A stretch of 64,000 nucleotides of DNA from Loktanella sp. Lineage in GTDB: Bacteria; Pseudomonadota; Alphaproteobacteria; Rhodobacterales; Rhodobacteraceae. Where the stretch lies: contig JAFPBO010000051.1 in assembly GCA_017390475.1 (NCBI GenBank), positions 248,001-312,000 of the forward strand, given 5' to 3'. The position numbers and the translations under genes are program-made. Below the pieces are notes generated by a model. It ran no database searches and was not told where the DNA came from. It worked only from the letters and a program-made list of their open reading frames with translations. Of the stretch, positions 35,589 through 45,415 are shown piece by piece (position 1 is the first letter of the stretch; every line of letters begins with the position of its first letter).

Positions 35589-37058
35589 CTAGCCCTCAAA
35601 ATTATCCGCGATCAGCCGGTTCAGCGCCATCACGCCCCAGCCGGTCGCCCCGGCGGGGGCCAGTGCCGTGTCCGCCGAGACATTGGCGACACCGGCGATA
35701 TCAAGGTGGCACCATGGCACGTCATCCTTGACGAACCGTTGCAGGAATTGCGCCGCGGTGATTGATCCGGCATAGCGCCCGCCGACGTTTTTCATATCCG
35801 CAATCCGCGATTTGATCAGCGCGTCATAGGGTTTCGCCAAAGGCATCCGCCAGGCACCTTCGCCCTCTGCCTCTGCCGCTTTGAGGAATTGATTGCACAG
35901 CTGGTCATTGTTGGAAAACAGGCCTGCATTTTCATGCCCCAGCGCGACAAGAATGGCACCGGTCAGCGTGGCCAGATTGATCATGCCGCAGGGTTTGAAC
36001 CGATCCTGCGTGTACCACAGCACATCGGCCAGCAGCAGCCGTCCTTCGGCATCGGTATTGATGATCTCGACCGTGTCGCCTTTCATCGAGCGGACCACAT
36101 CACCGGGACGGGTGGCAGAGCCGGATGGCATGTTTTCCACAAGCCCGACAACGCCCACGACATTGGCCTTAGATTTGCGCAGGGCCAGCGTGCGCATGAC
36201 ACCGGCGACAACGCCTGCGCCGCCCATATCCGCTGTCATCTCTTCCATACCGGCGGCCTGTTTCAGGCTGATCCCGCCGGTGTCGAAAACCACGCCTTTG
36301 CCGACCAGCGCGAAAGGTGCGTCACCTTTTTTGCCGCCGTTCCAGGACATTACCACCACTTTGGTCGGGCTGTCAGAGCCTTGCCCCACCGCCAGCAAGC
36401 TGCGCATGCCAAGGCGGGCCAGATCAGCCTCTTCCAGTATTTCGACATCAAGCCCGAGGTCCTGCATCGCGGCCAGCCTTGCGGCGAAATCATCGGTGGT
36501 CAGCACATTGGCCGGTTCATTGGTCAGATCGCGGGTGAAAAACACACCTTCGGCGACGGCGGCCATCGGGGCGGCGGCTTTGGCCAATATCTCTGGTTCT
36601 GCGACCATGAACCGGATTTTGCCGGGGGCGGTTTTTTCGCCGGTCTTGTGGCTGTCAAACTGATAGCCGCGCAGCGCCAGCCCCAGCGCGATCTCGGCGG
36701 CGCGCGGATTGCTGCCGGCCAGCACCAGCAGATCCTGTCCGGCCTGCGCGCGGGCCAGCCCGGCACCGGCGCGGCGCGCCTCGCTGACCGAAGGCCGGCG
36801 GCCCAGTTTCACGACGCAGACCGCCTCTGCCGCCAGACCGACCGGATAGCTGATCTGGATCAGATCACCCACCGGCAGCTTTTCAAACGCGTCAGAGCCG
36901 GTCAGTTTTTCCACCGATTTCCGGGTCAGGCTGTTCAGTTTGCGCCCGCCCTGATCCATTCTTCCATCCAGATCCACGAAAACGGCGATCTTTCCCCGCG
37001 TTTCGGCAAGCTGGTCAAGGGCGGTTTCGCGAAACTGGATCTCGGCTGGGATGGGCAT
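35589..37058 (-). CDS. pepA: Leucyl aminopeptidase (M17)
   Basis: 489-residue cytosolic hexameric zinc/manganese aminopeptidase. The C-terminal catalytic domain contains the metal-binding set in VGKGVVFDTGGISLK, DMGGAGVV and the signature NTDAEGRLLLAD. The N-terminal 170 residues form the macro-like domain. The ATG follows AGGAG by 4 nt. Divergent from lptF across 128 bp. Confidence 0.96.
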   Translation of the reverse strand: MPIPAEIQFRETALDQLAETRGKIAVFVDLDGRMDQGGRKLNSLTRKSVEKLTGSDAFEKLPVGDLIQISYPVGLAAEAVCVVKLGRRPSVSEARRAGAGLARAQAGQDLLVLAGSNPRAAEIALGLALRGYQFDSHKTGEKTAPGKIRFMVAEPEILAKAAAPMAAVAEGVFFTRDLTNEPANVLTTDDFAARLAAMQDLGLDVEILEEADLARLGMRSLLAVGQGSDSPTKVVVMSWNGGKKGDAPFALVGKGVVFDTGGISLKQAAGMEEMTADMGGAGVVAGVMRTLALRKSKANVVGVVGLVENMPSGSATRPGDVVRSMKGDTVEIINTDAEGRLLLADVLWYTQDRFKPCGMINLATLTGAILVALGHENAGLFSNNDQLCNQFLKAAEAEGEGAWRMPLAKPYDALIKSRIADMKNVGGRYAGSITAAQFLQRFVKDDVPWCHLDIAGVANVSADTALAPAGATGWGVMALNRLIADNFEG

Positions 37059-37186
37059 GGTGGCTCCTGTGTGAAGGCGTTGATGGGCAATAGGTAGCCC
37101 GTGGCCCCGGCAATGACCAGTTAGCTGTTCAATCCGCCCGTAGCTTGGGATAGTTTACCGCAAGTGGCGGGGCAAAGGACCGGAAA

Positions 37187-38320
37187 TTGGCGCGATTTGA
37201 CAGATATATGCTGTCCCAACTGATGATGCTGTTCGGCTTTTTCAGTCTGGTGCTGGTGCTGGTCTATTGGATCAACCGCGCGGTGGTGCTGTTTGACCAG
37301 CTGATCGCCGATGGGCAATCCGCCGGGGTGTTTCTGGAATTCACCGCCCTGTCGCTGCCCGGCGTGATCCGGATTGCGCTGCCTTTGGCGGCTTTTGCCG
37401 CCGCGATCTATGTCACCAACCGGATGACCAGCGAAAGCGAACTGGTCGTCGTACAGGCCACCGGGTTTTCGCTGTTCCGGCTGGCGCGGCCGGTGCTGTA
37501 TTTCGGGCTGATCGTGGGGCTGATGATGTCGGTGCTGATGCATCTGCTGGTGCCCGCCAGCAGCGCTCAGCTGACCCTGCGCCAGGCCGAGATTGCGCGC
37601 AACATCACCGGCCGTCTGTTGACCCCCGGTGCCTTTATCGAACCGGTGTCGGGCATCACGGTCTATATCCGCGACATCACACCGGGCGGTGAATTGCAGG
37701 ATGTCTTTCTGGCCGATACCCGCAGCCCCGAGGAACATGTGACCTATACCGCCGCCCGCGCCTTTTTGTTGCGCGAACAGGATGAAACCCAGCTGGTGAT
37801 GATCGACGGCATGGTCCAGACCCTGCGGCTGGCAGATCAGCGGCTGTTTACCACGCGATTTGCCGATCTTTCCTATAATATCGGTGATCTGATCGCCGCT
37901 GGCACCGATGGCGGGCGGCGGGCCTCGCATCTGTCGACATGGGAGCTGCTAAACCCCACGCCGGAGCTGGAGGCAGAGACCGGCACGCCCGCGGCGCGGC
38001 TGATCGCCGACGGGCATGACCGGTTCAGCCAGTCGCTGCTGGGCACGGTGGCGGCGCTGATCGGTTTTGCCACGCTGATGGTTGGCAGCTACAGCCGGTT
38101 TGGCGTCTGGCGGCAGATCGTGGCGGCCATCGCGCTGATCGTGGTGATCAAGGCGCTGGAAACCGCCGGGCTGAATGCAGCGCGCGCCAATGCGCAGCTG
38201 TGGTTTCTGACCTATCTGCCCAGCCTTGGCGGTCTTGTCATTGTCTGGTTCCTGCTGTTCTGGGCCAGCCGCCCCTATCTGTTCCGCCGTCGTCCACGGC
38301 CTGCCGGGGCTGTTGCATGA
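37187..38320 (+). CDS. lptF: LPS export permease LptF
   Basis: 377 residues; with LptG and LptB it lifts LPS from the inner membrane. Three N-terminal helices (to about residue 120), a periplasmic beta-jellyroll (about 125-275) and three C-terminal helices. The start is a TTG at 37187, supported by AAAGGA upstream and the family N-terminus ARFDRYMLSQLM; the first ATG (37208) would cut it. The stop overlaps lptG (ATGA). Confidence 0.93.
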   Translation: MARFDRYMLSQLMMLFGFFSLVLVLVYWINRAVVLFDQLIADGQSAGVFLEFTALSLPGVIRIALPLAAFAAAIYVTNRMTSESELVVVQATGFSLFRLARPVLYFGLIVGLMMSVLMHLLVPASSAQLTLRQAEIARNITGRLLTPGAFIEPVSGITVYIRDITPGGELQDVFLADTRSPEEHVTYTAARAFLLREQDETQLVMIDGMVQTLRLADQRLFTTRFADLSYNIGDLIAAGTDGGRRASHLSTWELLNPTPELEAETGTPAARLIADGHDRFSQSLLGTVAALIGFATLMVGSYSRFGVWRQIVAAIALIVVIKALETAGLNAARANAQLWFLTYLPSLGGLVIVWFLLFWASRPYLFRRRPRPAGAVA

Positions 38321-39411
38321 TTCTGCACCGTTACTTTGCGCGCCGGTTTCTGATGACCTTTCTAGGCGTGCTTGCGATTTTTCTGCTGATCATGCTGTTT
38401 CTGGATCTGGTCGAACAATTGCGCCGCTATGCCAGCGCCGATGCGACGTTTCAGGACCTGTTTGAACTGACTTTGCTGAATATCCCGCAGGCGATCTATC
38501 AGATCCTGCCGCTGATCATGATTCTGGCGGCGATTGCGCTGTTTCTGGCGCTGGCGCGGTCATCGGAACTTGTGGTGACCCGGGCTGCGGGCCGGTCGGC
38601 ACTGCGCGCCCTGTCAGCGCCTTTGACGGTGGCTTTGCTGATCGGCGTGCTGGCAGTGGCGATCCTGAACCCGATTGTCGCGGCGACATCCAAGGAATAC
38701 GAGGCGCGCGGCGGTGCCTTGCGCGGCAATGCATCGGTCCTGTCGATCGGGTCATCGGGGCTATGGCTGCGGCAGGGATCGGATGAAGGGCAGACCGTGA
38801 TCCGCGCGGCCAGTGCCAATCTGGATGGCACCGTGCTGTCGGATGTGACCTTTATCACCTTTGCCCCCGATACCGGCCCCGCGCGGCGGATCAATGCCGA
38901 AAGCGCGATCCTGACCGATGGGGCCTGGGTGCTGACCAATGCGAAATCATGGACCTTTGGCGATGCGGTCACCCCCGAGGCCGGTGCAAACCAATCTGCC
39001 GCGCTGCGCATTGATTCCAGCCTGACGCCGGATCAGATCCGCGACAGTTTCGGCACGCCATCATCGATTCCGATCTGGGAATTGCCCGCTTTCATTGACC
39101 GGTTGCAGGCGGCGGGGTTTTCCGCACAGCGCCATCAGGTCTGGCTGCACAGCGAGATCGCGCAGCCGTTTTTCCTGATGGCGATGGTGATGATCGGGGC
39201 CAGTTTCACGATCCGCCATCAGCGTGGCGGGCGCACCGGGTTGATGGTGATGTTTGCGATCCTGCTGGCCTTTGTGATCTATTTCATCCGCAATTTTGCG
39301 CAGGTGCTGGGCGAGAACGGGCAATTGCCCGCCGCATTGGCCGCCTGGGCACCGCCTTTGGCTGCCATCGGGCTGTCGCTTGGTCTGCTTTTACATAATG
39401 AGGACGGCTGA
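38317..39411 (+). CDS. lptG: LPS export permease LptG
   Basis: 364 residues, with the same layout as LptF: N-terminal helices starting ILHRYFARRFLMTFLGVLAI, the coupling segment SSELVVTRAAGRS, a periplasmic domain (about 120-255) and three C-terminal helices (PFFLMAMVMIGASF to IGLSLGLLL). ATG overlaps the lptF stop; its own stop overlaps lptD (TGATG). Confidence 0.94.
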   Translation: MILHRYFARRFLMTFLGVLAIFLLIMLFLDLVEQLRRYASADATFQDLFELTLLNIPQAIYQILPLIMILAAIALFLALARSSELVVTRAAGRSALRALSAPLTVALLIGVLAVAILNPIVAATSKEYEARGGALRGNASVLSIGSSGLWLRQGSDEGQTVIRAASANLDGTVLSDVTFITFAPDTGPARRINAESAILTDGAWVLTNAKSWTFGDAVTPEAGANQSAALRIDSSLTPDQIRDSFGTPSSIPIWELPAFIDRLQAAGFSAQRHQVWLHSEIAQPFFLMAMVMIGASFTIRHQRGGRTGLMVMFAILLAFVIYFIRNFAQVLGENGQLPAALAAWAPPLAAIGLSLGLLLHNEDG

Positions 39412-41510
39412 TGCGCTGGCTGGTTTTGATCCTGATGCTGCTGCCGGGTCTGGTCCGCGCGCAGCAGGCCGCCACTTTGGTGGCGGATAATGTGACGCTG
39501 AATGCGGATAACCAATTGGTTGCCAGCGGCAATGTCGAGGTGTTTTTCGAAGGCACCAGCCTGCGCGCCAGCGCGATCACCTATGACCGCACCACCGACC
39601 GGCTGCTGATCACCGGTCCGATTGTGGTGCAGGAACCAGGGGGTGCGCTGCTGACCGCCGACAGCGCCGATCTGGACCCAAGGCTGCAAGGCGGCATCCT
39701 GATCGGGGCGCGTCTGGTGCTGGATCAGCAATTACAACTGGTCGCCAATCAGATCGACCGGCAGGATGGCCGCTATTTGCAGCTATACCGCTCTGCCGCA
39801 TCATCCTGTCAGGTCTGTGGCACCCGCGCGCCGCTATGGGAAATCCGGGCCGAACGGGTGGTGCATGACACGCTGGAAAAGCAGCTTTACTTTGAAAATG
39901 CCACATTCCGGGTGCGCGGCGTACCGGTGTTCTGGCTGCCCGCGATGCGATTGCCAGACCCGACCCTGAACCGCGCCAGAGGTTTCCTGATCCCGCGTCA
40001 GCGCAATACCAGCCAATTGGGTGCGGGGATCAAACTGCCCTATTTCGTGCCGCTGGGCGATCACGCCGATATCACGCTGACGCCCTATGTCTCGGCCCAG
40101 ACACGGACGCTGGAAATCGCCTTTCGCCGCGCCTTTGTTTCCGGCAGTGTGAATATCCGCGGCGCGGTCAGCGAGGATACCCTGCAGGATGATACAAGGT
40201 CTTATCTGTTTGCCGATGGCAGTTTCGCACTGGCCGGTGGCTATCAGTTGCAGTTCAACATCGAAACCGTTTCGGACAAGGCCTATTTGCTGGATTACGG
40301 CTATAACGACCAGGACCGGCTGGAAAGCGCGGTCAATCTGGTGCGGGTGACCGATACCAGTCTGAATGAACTCCGGCTCAGCTATTACCAGACCCTGCGC
40401 GATGCCGAAAGCAATGCCACCCTGCCGCCGATCATCGGCGAGGTGCGCAGTGAGGCGCGGATCAGGCCGGAAGCGGGCGGCACGCTGACCTATGCGACCA
40501 GCATGGACACCGCCTATCGCACCGACAGCACCGACGGTGAGGCGGGCCGCGATGTGACCCGCGCCGGGGGCCGCGCGGATTGGCGGCAGGACTGGATCCT
40601 GCCATTCGGTCTGGCCGGATCAGCCCAGACCGGGCTGCGCGGCGATATCTACCGGGTCACCGATGACAGCGCCTTTCCGACAACATCTGTCCGGGTGGTG
40701 CCGAATGTCGCGGCGACGCTGCGCTGGCCGCTGATCAGGCAAGGTAGCGACGGCGGTGCCAGCCATCTGCTGGAACCGACGCTGAGCCTGAACTGGGCCG
40801 AAATCTATGGCCGCAGACCACCCAACGAGGACAGCACAAGATCGGAACTGGACCTGGCAAATCTGTTCGACCGGTCGCGCTTTGCCGGGCAGGATGCGAT
40901 TGAAACCGGCGGCCAGCTGTCGGCAGGCCTGTCCTGGACCCGGCTTGGTGCGGGCGGGGCGTCATCGACCCTGACGATGGGGCGGATTTACCGCAGTGAG
41001 GCGCAACCGGATTTCTCCTCCTCTTCGGGGCTGGACGGGATACGATCCGATTGGTTGGTTGCCGGGCAATATGTCTCTCCCGAGGGGTTTTTGCTGGAAT
41101 TACGCGGCCTGTTTGACGACACGCTGGAAACCACACGCACCGATGGCCGCGCGCGCTGGAGCGCGGGTTGGGTTGATCTGGGGGCAGCTTATATCTGGCA
41201 GGACCGCGATCTGGCCGAAAACCGCGGCTCGGCGATTTCGGAATGGACGCTGGATGCCTCTTTCGTGCTGAGCGATGCCTGGCGGATGTCGCTGGATGCG
41301 CGCTATGACATCGCCGCTGACCAGCCGGTGCAGGTCGGCGTCGGTTTCGGCTGGCAAAACGAATGTGTGACTATCGAAGTTTCGGCCTCGCGCCGCTATA
41401 CGTCTTCCAGTAGTGTTGATCCGACAACCACTTTCGGGCTAAGCGGCTCTTTAGCTGGGTTTTCTGCCGGGCGATCTGCTGGTGGGCCTGCCGCTCAATG
41501 CCAACAGTGA
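39411..41510 (+). CDS. lptD: Outer-membrane LPS assembly protein LptD
   Basis: 699 residues. Signal peptide to about residue 19 (LVLILMLLPGLVRA), LptA-like jellyroll (about 25-190, with repeats such as NVTLNADNQLVASGNVEVFF), then a beta-barrel with the family stretch RGFLIPRQRNTSQLGAGIKLPYF and GGYQLQFNIE. Cysteines at CQVC in the N-terminal part and NEC near the C-terminus could form inter-domain disulfides as in E. coli. No lptE is adjacent. Coupled to lptG. Confidence 0.94.
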   Translation: MRWLVLILMLLPGLVRAQQAATLVADNVTLNADNQLVASGNVEVFFEGTSLRASAITYDRTTDRLLITGPIVVQEPGGALLTADSADLDPRLQGGILIGARLVLDQQLQLVANQIDRQDGRYLQLYRSAASSCQVCGTRAPLWEIRAERVVHDTLEKQLYFENATFRVRGVPVFWLPAMRLPDPTLNRARGFLIPRQRNTSQLGAGIKLPYFVPLGDHADITLTPYVSAQTRTLEIAFRRAFVSGSVNIRGAVSEDTLQDDTRSYLFADGSFALAGGYQLQFNIETVSDKAYLLDYGYNDQDRLESAVNLVRVTDTSLNELRLSYYQTLRDAESNATLPPIIGEVRSEARIRPEAGGTLTYATSMDTAYRTDSTDGEAGRDVTRAGGRADWRQDWILPFGLAGSAQTGLRGDIYRVTDDSAFPTTSVRVVPNVAATLRWPLIRQGSDGGASHLLEPTLSLNWAEIYGRRPPNEDSTRSELDLANLFDRSRFAGQDAIETGGQLSAGLSWTRLGAGGASSTLTMGRIYRSEAQPDFSSSSGLDGIRSDWLVAGQYVSPEGFLLELRGLFDDTLETTRTDGRARWSAGWVDLGAAYIWQDRDLAENRGSAISEWTLDASFVLSDAWRMSLDARYDIAADQPVQVGVGFGWQNECVTIEVSASRRYTSSSSVDPTTTFGLSGSLAGFSAGRSAGGPAAQCQQ

Positions 41511-41530
41511 CAAGAAGAATAGAGGACCGC

Positions 41531-42754
41531 ATGCGTGGATTGACCCTTTTAACCGCCCTGCTGGTGCTGACCCTGACATTGGGACAGACCGGTACAGCGA
41601 CCGCCCAGAACCAGTTCGCCCCGGCGATCACCGTCAATGAACGGGTGATCACCCAATATGAGCTGTCGCAGCGCATCCGTTTGCTGGAGGCGTTCCGCAC
41701 CCCCGGCAATGTCGCGCAGGTCGCCCGCGATCAATTGATCGAGGATCGGCTGAAACAGCAGGAAATCGACCGTGTTGGCCTGACCATCCCGCAAGACGCG
41801 ATTGATGCCGCACTGGACGAATTCGCCGGTCGCGCCGATATGTCACTGGCCCAGTTCAACCAGATGCTGGCGCAAAGCGGCGTTGATGCCGTCACCCTGC
41901 GCGATTTCGTCACCATCGGCGTGTCATGGCGCGAATATGTCCGAGCCCGTTTCAACCGTGAAGTCACGGTGACCGATGCCGATGTCGCCCGCGCCTTGGG
42001 CCAGCAAGGTGGTGCGCGCACCGAGATCGAGGTGCTTTTGTCCGAAATCATCATCGCCGCGCCGCCAGAAATGGCCGATCGTGCGGGTCAGGCCGCCAAT
42101 CAGATTTCGCAGATGCGTTCTTTTGCCGATTTTGAAGCGGCGGCGCGTCAGGTCTCTGCCTTGCCATCACGGGAAAACGGCGGGCGGCTGGATTGGTTGC
42201 CAATCTCGAATTATCCGCCGCAATTGCAGGATCTGATCCTTGGCCTGCAAACCGGTGAGGTCACCGCGCCGATCATGATCCCCAACGGGATCGCCCTGTT
42301 CCAGAAGCGTGGCCAGCGCGAGGCGGTCCGCCCTGCTCTGCCGCCCACCAGCCTTGACTATGCTGCCTATTACATCCCCGGTGGCCGGACCGAAGCAGGG
42401 CTGCGGATTGCCCGTGATGTCGCCAATAACGTCGATACCTGCGACGATCTTTACGGCATCGCCCGCAACCAACCGCGCGAGGTGCTGGACCGCGTGGAAC
42501 AGGCCCCGGCGCAGATCCCCGATGATATCGCGCTGGAACTCGCACGGCTGGACCCGAATGAAGTTTCCACCAATCTGACCCGCAACAACGGTCAGACGCT
42601 GGTGTTCCTGATGCTGTGCCAGCGCAATCGCGGCGCTGCAGCCGATGCTGACCCGGATGTCGTGCGGAACCAGATCCGGGGGCAGCGACTGGGGACCCTG
42701 GCCGCCGCTCTGGTCGAAGACCTGCGCGCGCAGGCGGTGATCAGCGGCCGATGA
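41531..42754 (+). CDS. surA: Periplasmic chaperone/peptidyl-prolyl isomerase SurA-like
   Basis: 407 residues from ATG 41531 (preceded by AGAGGA). Signal peptide MRGLTLLTALLVLTLTLG to about residue 26, an N-terminal chaperone domain beginning AITVNERVITQYELSQRIRLL, then one parvulin-type domain (about 165-270; SEIIIAAPPEM, GGRLDWLPISNYPPQLQ). It helps outer-membrane proteins such as LptD fold, which fits its place after lptD. The C-terminal end overlaps pdxA (ATGA). Confidence 0.9.
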   Translation: MRGLTLLTALLVLTLTLGQTGTATAQNQFAPAITVNERVITQYELSQRIRLLEAFRTPGNVAQVARDQLIEDRLKQQEIDRVGLTIPQDAIDAALDEFAGRADMSLAQFNQMLAQSGVDAVTLRDFVTIGVSWREYVRARFNREVTVTDADVARALGQQGGARTEIEVLLSEIIIAAPPEMADRAGQAANQISQMRSFADFEAAARQVSALPSRENGGRLDWLPISNYPPQLQDLILGLQTGEVTAPIMIPNGIALFQKRGQREAVRPALPPTSLDYAAYYIPGGRTEAGLRIARDVANNVDTCDDLYGIARNQPREVLDRVEQAPAQIPDDIALELARLDPNEVSTNLTRNNGQTLVFLMLCQRNRGAAADADPDVVRNQIRGQRLGTLAAALVEDLRAQAVISGR

Positions 42755-43767
42755 AACCCATCGCCATCAGCTGTGGCGAACCGGCAGGCATCGGGCCAGA
42801 GGTCGCAGCCAAAGCCTGGGCCGCGCTGCGCCACGACCTGCCGATGGTCTGGATCGGCGATCCGACGCATCTGCCAGCGGGCACGCCCGTGCAGATCGTC
42901 ACTGATCCGGGGGGGGTGACACCCGACAAGATGGCCGTGCTGGCGCGCGATTTCGGCAGTGGTGCCGTCGCGGGCCAGCCCGATCCCCGACATGCACAAG
43001 GCGTGATCGATGCGATTGCCACCGGGGTTGATCTGGTGCGCACAGGGCAGGCCAGCGCGATCTGCACTGCGCCAATTCACAAAGCCGCGCTGATCGACGG
43101 TGCCGGTTTCACCTATCCCGGCCATACCGAATATCTGGCCGCATTGGCCGGTGTGGAGCGTGTCGTGATGATGCTGGCCTGCGAGGGCCTGCGGGTTGTG
43201 CCCGCCACGATCCATATCCCGCTGGCGCAAGTGCCCGAAGCCCTGAGCGCGCGTCTGCTGACCGACACGATCCTGATCACCCATGCCGCCCTGCGCCGCC
43301 AGTTCGGTATTCCAGCGCCCCGTATCGCCGTGGCCGGGCTGAACCCGCATGCGGGCGAGGACGGCAAGATGGGGGGGGAGGAATTGGAGATGATCACCCC
43401 TGTGCTGGATGCCCTGCGCGCTGAAGGGTTGGATATCAGCGGCCCGCATTCTGCCGATACCTTGTTCCATACCGCCGCGCGCGCGCGTTACGATGTGGCG
43501 ATCTGCATGTATCACGACCAAGCCCTGATCCCCATCAAGACGATTGATTTCGCAGGCGGGGTGAATGTCACGCTCGGTCTGCCGTTTATCCGCACCTCGC
43601 CCGATCATGGCACGGCCTTCGATATTGCCGGAAAGGGCGTGGCTGATCCGACATCGATGATTGCGGCGCTGCGTCAGGCCGGTGATATGGCAAAAAGATT
43701 CTATGCCTCCGGCGGGGATTACCGTGAATTGCCAAAGGCAATTCACGGAGCTCGGAAGATGGCATGA
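42751..43767 (+). CDS. pdxA: 4-hydroxythreonine-4-phosphate dehydrogenase PdxA, extended C-terminus
   Basis: Pyridoxal 5'-phosphate synthesis, NAD-dependent oxidation step. 338 residues. Family motifs: [74 protein letters not shown]. Normal PdxA ends soon after the helix [10 protein letters not shown]. Here about 22 further residues ([19 protein letters not shown] and flanks) are encoded by a dispersed repeat with a hairpin. The stop overlaps rsmA (ATGA). The extension is unlikely to be catalytic. Confidence 0.94.
   Translation: MKPIAISCGEPAGIGPEVAAKAWAALRHDLPMVWIGDPTHLPAGTPVQIVTDPGGVTPDKMAVLARDFGSGAVAGQPDPRHAQGVIDAIATGVDLVRTGQASAICTAPIHKAALIDGAGFTYPGHTEYLAALAGVERVVMMLACEGLRVVPATIHIPLAQVPEALSARLLTDTILITHAALRRQFGIPAPRIAVAGLNPHAGEDGKMGGEELEMITPVLDALRAEGLDISGPHSADTLFHTAARARYDVAICMYHDQALIPIKTIDFAGGVNVTLGLPFIRTSPDHGTAFDIAGKGVADPTSMIAALRQAGDMAKRFYASGGDYRELPKAIHGARKMA
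43705..43762 (+). repeat. Dispersed element split by a perfect hairpin inside pdxA
   Basis: The element core GCCTCCGGCGGGGAT (from 43705) and tail AGCTCGGAAGATGG (to 43762) are separated by a 27-nt perfect inverted repeat at 43722-43748, arms CCGTGAATTGCC and GGCAATTCACGG with loop AAA. Everything is translated as the PdxA C-terminus. The tail lies immediately upstream of the rsmA ATG, and the hairpin could act as an attenuator or cleavage site between the two genes. Confidence 0.75.
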
Positions 43768-44609
43768 GCGGGATTGATGATCTGCCAGCGCTGCGGGATG
43801 TGATTGCGCGGCACGAACTGGCAGCGAAGAAATCCTTGGGCCAGAATTTCCTGCTTGATTTGAACCTGACCGCCCGGATCGCGCGGTTGGCGGGGGATCT
43901 GACAGGGGCAGATGTGCTGGAAATCGGCCCCGGCCCCGGCGGGCTGACGCGTGGCTTGCTGGCATCCGGCGCGCGGCGGGTCCTGGCGATTGAAAAGGAC
44001 CCGCGTTGCCTGCCTGCTTTGGCCGAGATTGCCGCGGCCTATCCGGGCCGGTTGCAGGTCATCGAAGGCGATGCACTGGAGGTCAATCCGCTGGATTACC
44101 TGCAAGCCCCGATCAAGGTCGCAGCCAACCTGCCCTATAATGTCGGCACCGAACTTCTGGTGCGCTGGCTGACGCCGCCGCAATGGCCACCGTTCTGGGA
44201 CAGTCTGACCCTGATGTTCCAGCGCGAGGTCGCGGAACGGATCGTCGCCCAGCCGGGCGGCAAGGCTTATGGGCGGCTGGCACTGCTGGCGCAATGGCGC
44301 GCCGATGCGAAAATCATGATGAACCTGCCGCCAGAAGTGTTCAGCCCACCACCCAAGGTGCATTCCGCCGTCGTGCATCTGACCGCCCTGCCCGCGCCAC
44401 GGTTTCCCGCCGATCCCGGCGTGTTGAACATGGTGGTGGCGGCGGCGTTCAACCAGCGGCGCAAGATGCTGCGGTCGGCGCTGAAATCCGTCAGCCCGGT
44501 GATCGAGGATCATTTGCAGGCTGTGGGCATCAAACCGACCGAGCGCGCCGAACAGGTCGGGTTGGAGGCGTTTTGCGCCTTGGCGCGCAGCCTGGCCGCT
44601 GCGCGCTAA
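43764..44609 (+). CDS. rsmA: 16S rRNA dimethyladenosine transferase RsmA (KsgA)
   Basis: 281 residues; dimethylates A1518 and A1519 in helix 45 of 16S rRNA. SAM-binding motifs: [45 protein letters not shown] and catalytic [15 protein letters not shown]. The C-terminal domain contains [16 protein letters not shown] overlaps the pdxA stop, and GGAAG from a repeat tail lies 7 nt upstream. Confidence 0.97.
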   Translation: MSGIDDLPALRDVIARHELAAKKSLGQNFLLDLNLTARIARLAGDLTGADVLEIGPGPGGLTRGLLASGARRVLAIEKDPRCLPALAEIAAAYPGRLQVIEGDALEVNPLDYLQAPIKVAANLPYNVGTELLVRWLTPPQWPPFWDSLTLMFQREVAERIVAQPGGKAYGRLALLAQWRADAKIMMNLPPEVFSPPPKVHSAVVHLTALPAPRFPADPGVLNMVVAAAFNQRRKMLRSALKSVSPVIEDHLQAVGIKPTERAEQVGLEAFCALARSLAAAR

Positions 44610-44612
44610 ATC

Positions 44613-45203
44613 TTATTCAGCCGCTTCGGGCGAACTGTTTTCGGATGAGCTGTTTTCGGCAGCGCTGTTGGTTTCGCGCGTCTCTGGGCGCGGCTTGCGC
44701 GGGGCGCGGGGTTTGCGCGCGCGCGGCTGCTGCTGCGGCTTTTCCTCTGGCGTGTCGACCAGATTGGTGTCGGGCTGATCATCCCGCGCAGCATTGGTAT
44801 CGCGCGGATCGGGCTGGTCATTGCCTGTATTCTGGTCGTTGTTTTGCTGATTGCCAGCCGCTTCCTGCGCCTGAATTCGGTCCTGCCGTTCCTTGTCACG
44901 TTCGGCCTGACGTTCGCGGTTCTGGGCCTCGACCTCTTCACGACGCTGATCGACCTCACGCTGGGCTTCGGCCAGCAGGCGGGTGTAATGTTCGGCATGT
45001 TGCGCGAAATTTTCCGCATTCACCCGGTCACCGGACAATTGCGCATCGCGGTGCAATTGATTGTATTTCTCGATGATCTGCTGCGGCGTGCCGCGCACTT
45101 TACCGTCAGGGCCAGAGCTTTCGAAAACCCGGTTGATGATATTGCCGCCCGAGGGACGTGGCGTGCGGTTCTTGTTCCGCGAACGTGACTTAGATGATCT
45201 CAT
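44613..45203 (-). CDS. DUF4167 family protein
   Basis: 196 residues. Basic N-terminus MRSSKSRSRNKNRTPRPSGG, a conserved core NIINRVFESSGPDGKVRGTPQQIIEKYNQLHRDA, QLSGDRVNAENFAQHAEHYTRLLAEAQ, then a charged, low-complexity coiled-coil tail (Gln/Glu/Arg, later Pro/Arg/Lys and Ser/Glu). This is the alphaproteobacterial DUF4167 layout, function unknown but probably RNA- or ribosome-associated by charge. Convergent with rsmA (3 bp apart). ATG 45203 starts at the conserved basic end. Confidence 0.87.
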   Translation of the reverse strand: MRSSKSRSRNKNRTPRPSGGNIINRVFESSGPDGKVRGTPQQIIEKYNQLHRDAQLSGDRVNAENFAQHAEHYTRLLAEAQREVDQRREEVEAQNRERQAERDKERQDRIQAQEAAGNQQNNDQNTGNDQPDPRDTNAARDDQPDTNLVDTPEEKPQQQPRARKPRAPRKPRPETRETNSAAENSSSENSSPEAAE

Positions 45204-45415
45204 AGATGTGCTTTCGAGCCTTTGGCTGACCTTGCGCTGGCGCGTTGTCGCGCTTTTGCGCGTCTCTTGACTGCAGGCCGTGCGATGGATTGGCGACATA
45301 TCGGAGAGAGATAAACATTCTCTTATCCATCCGATGACATGCAATAAGCATGGCATTTCCGCCATGACAAGTCAAAATTGCCCTGACCCGGCATATTTGC
45401 GTCGAACCGCTGATC
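45204..45415 (-). promoter_or_regulatory. Upstream region of the DUF4167 gene
   Basis: This 212-bp stretch between prmC and the DUF4167 gene holds no convincing ORF. On the minus strand TTGTCA, a 17-nt spacer and TTATTG is a possible promoter around 45340-45370, and an ATGGC-N6-type dyad with GCCAT lies inside it. The assignment is weak. Confidence 0.3.

Noticed and set aside
35889-37097. 402-codon plus-strand frame opposite pepA
   Set aside because: Composition is Gly/His/Gln-rich with no family motif; pepA on the minus strand explains the region with the NTDAEGRL signature and a good ribosome-binding site.
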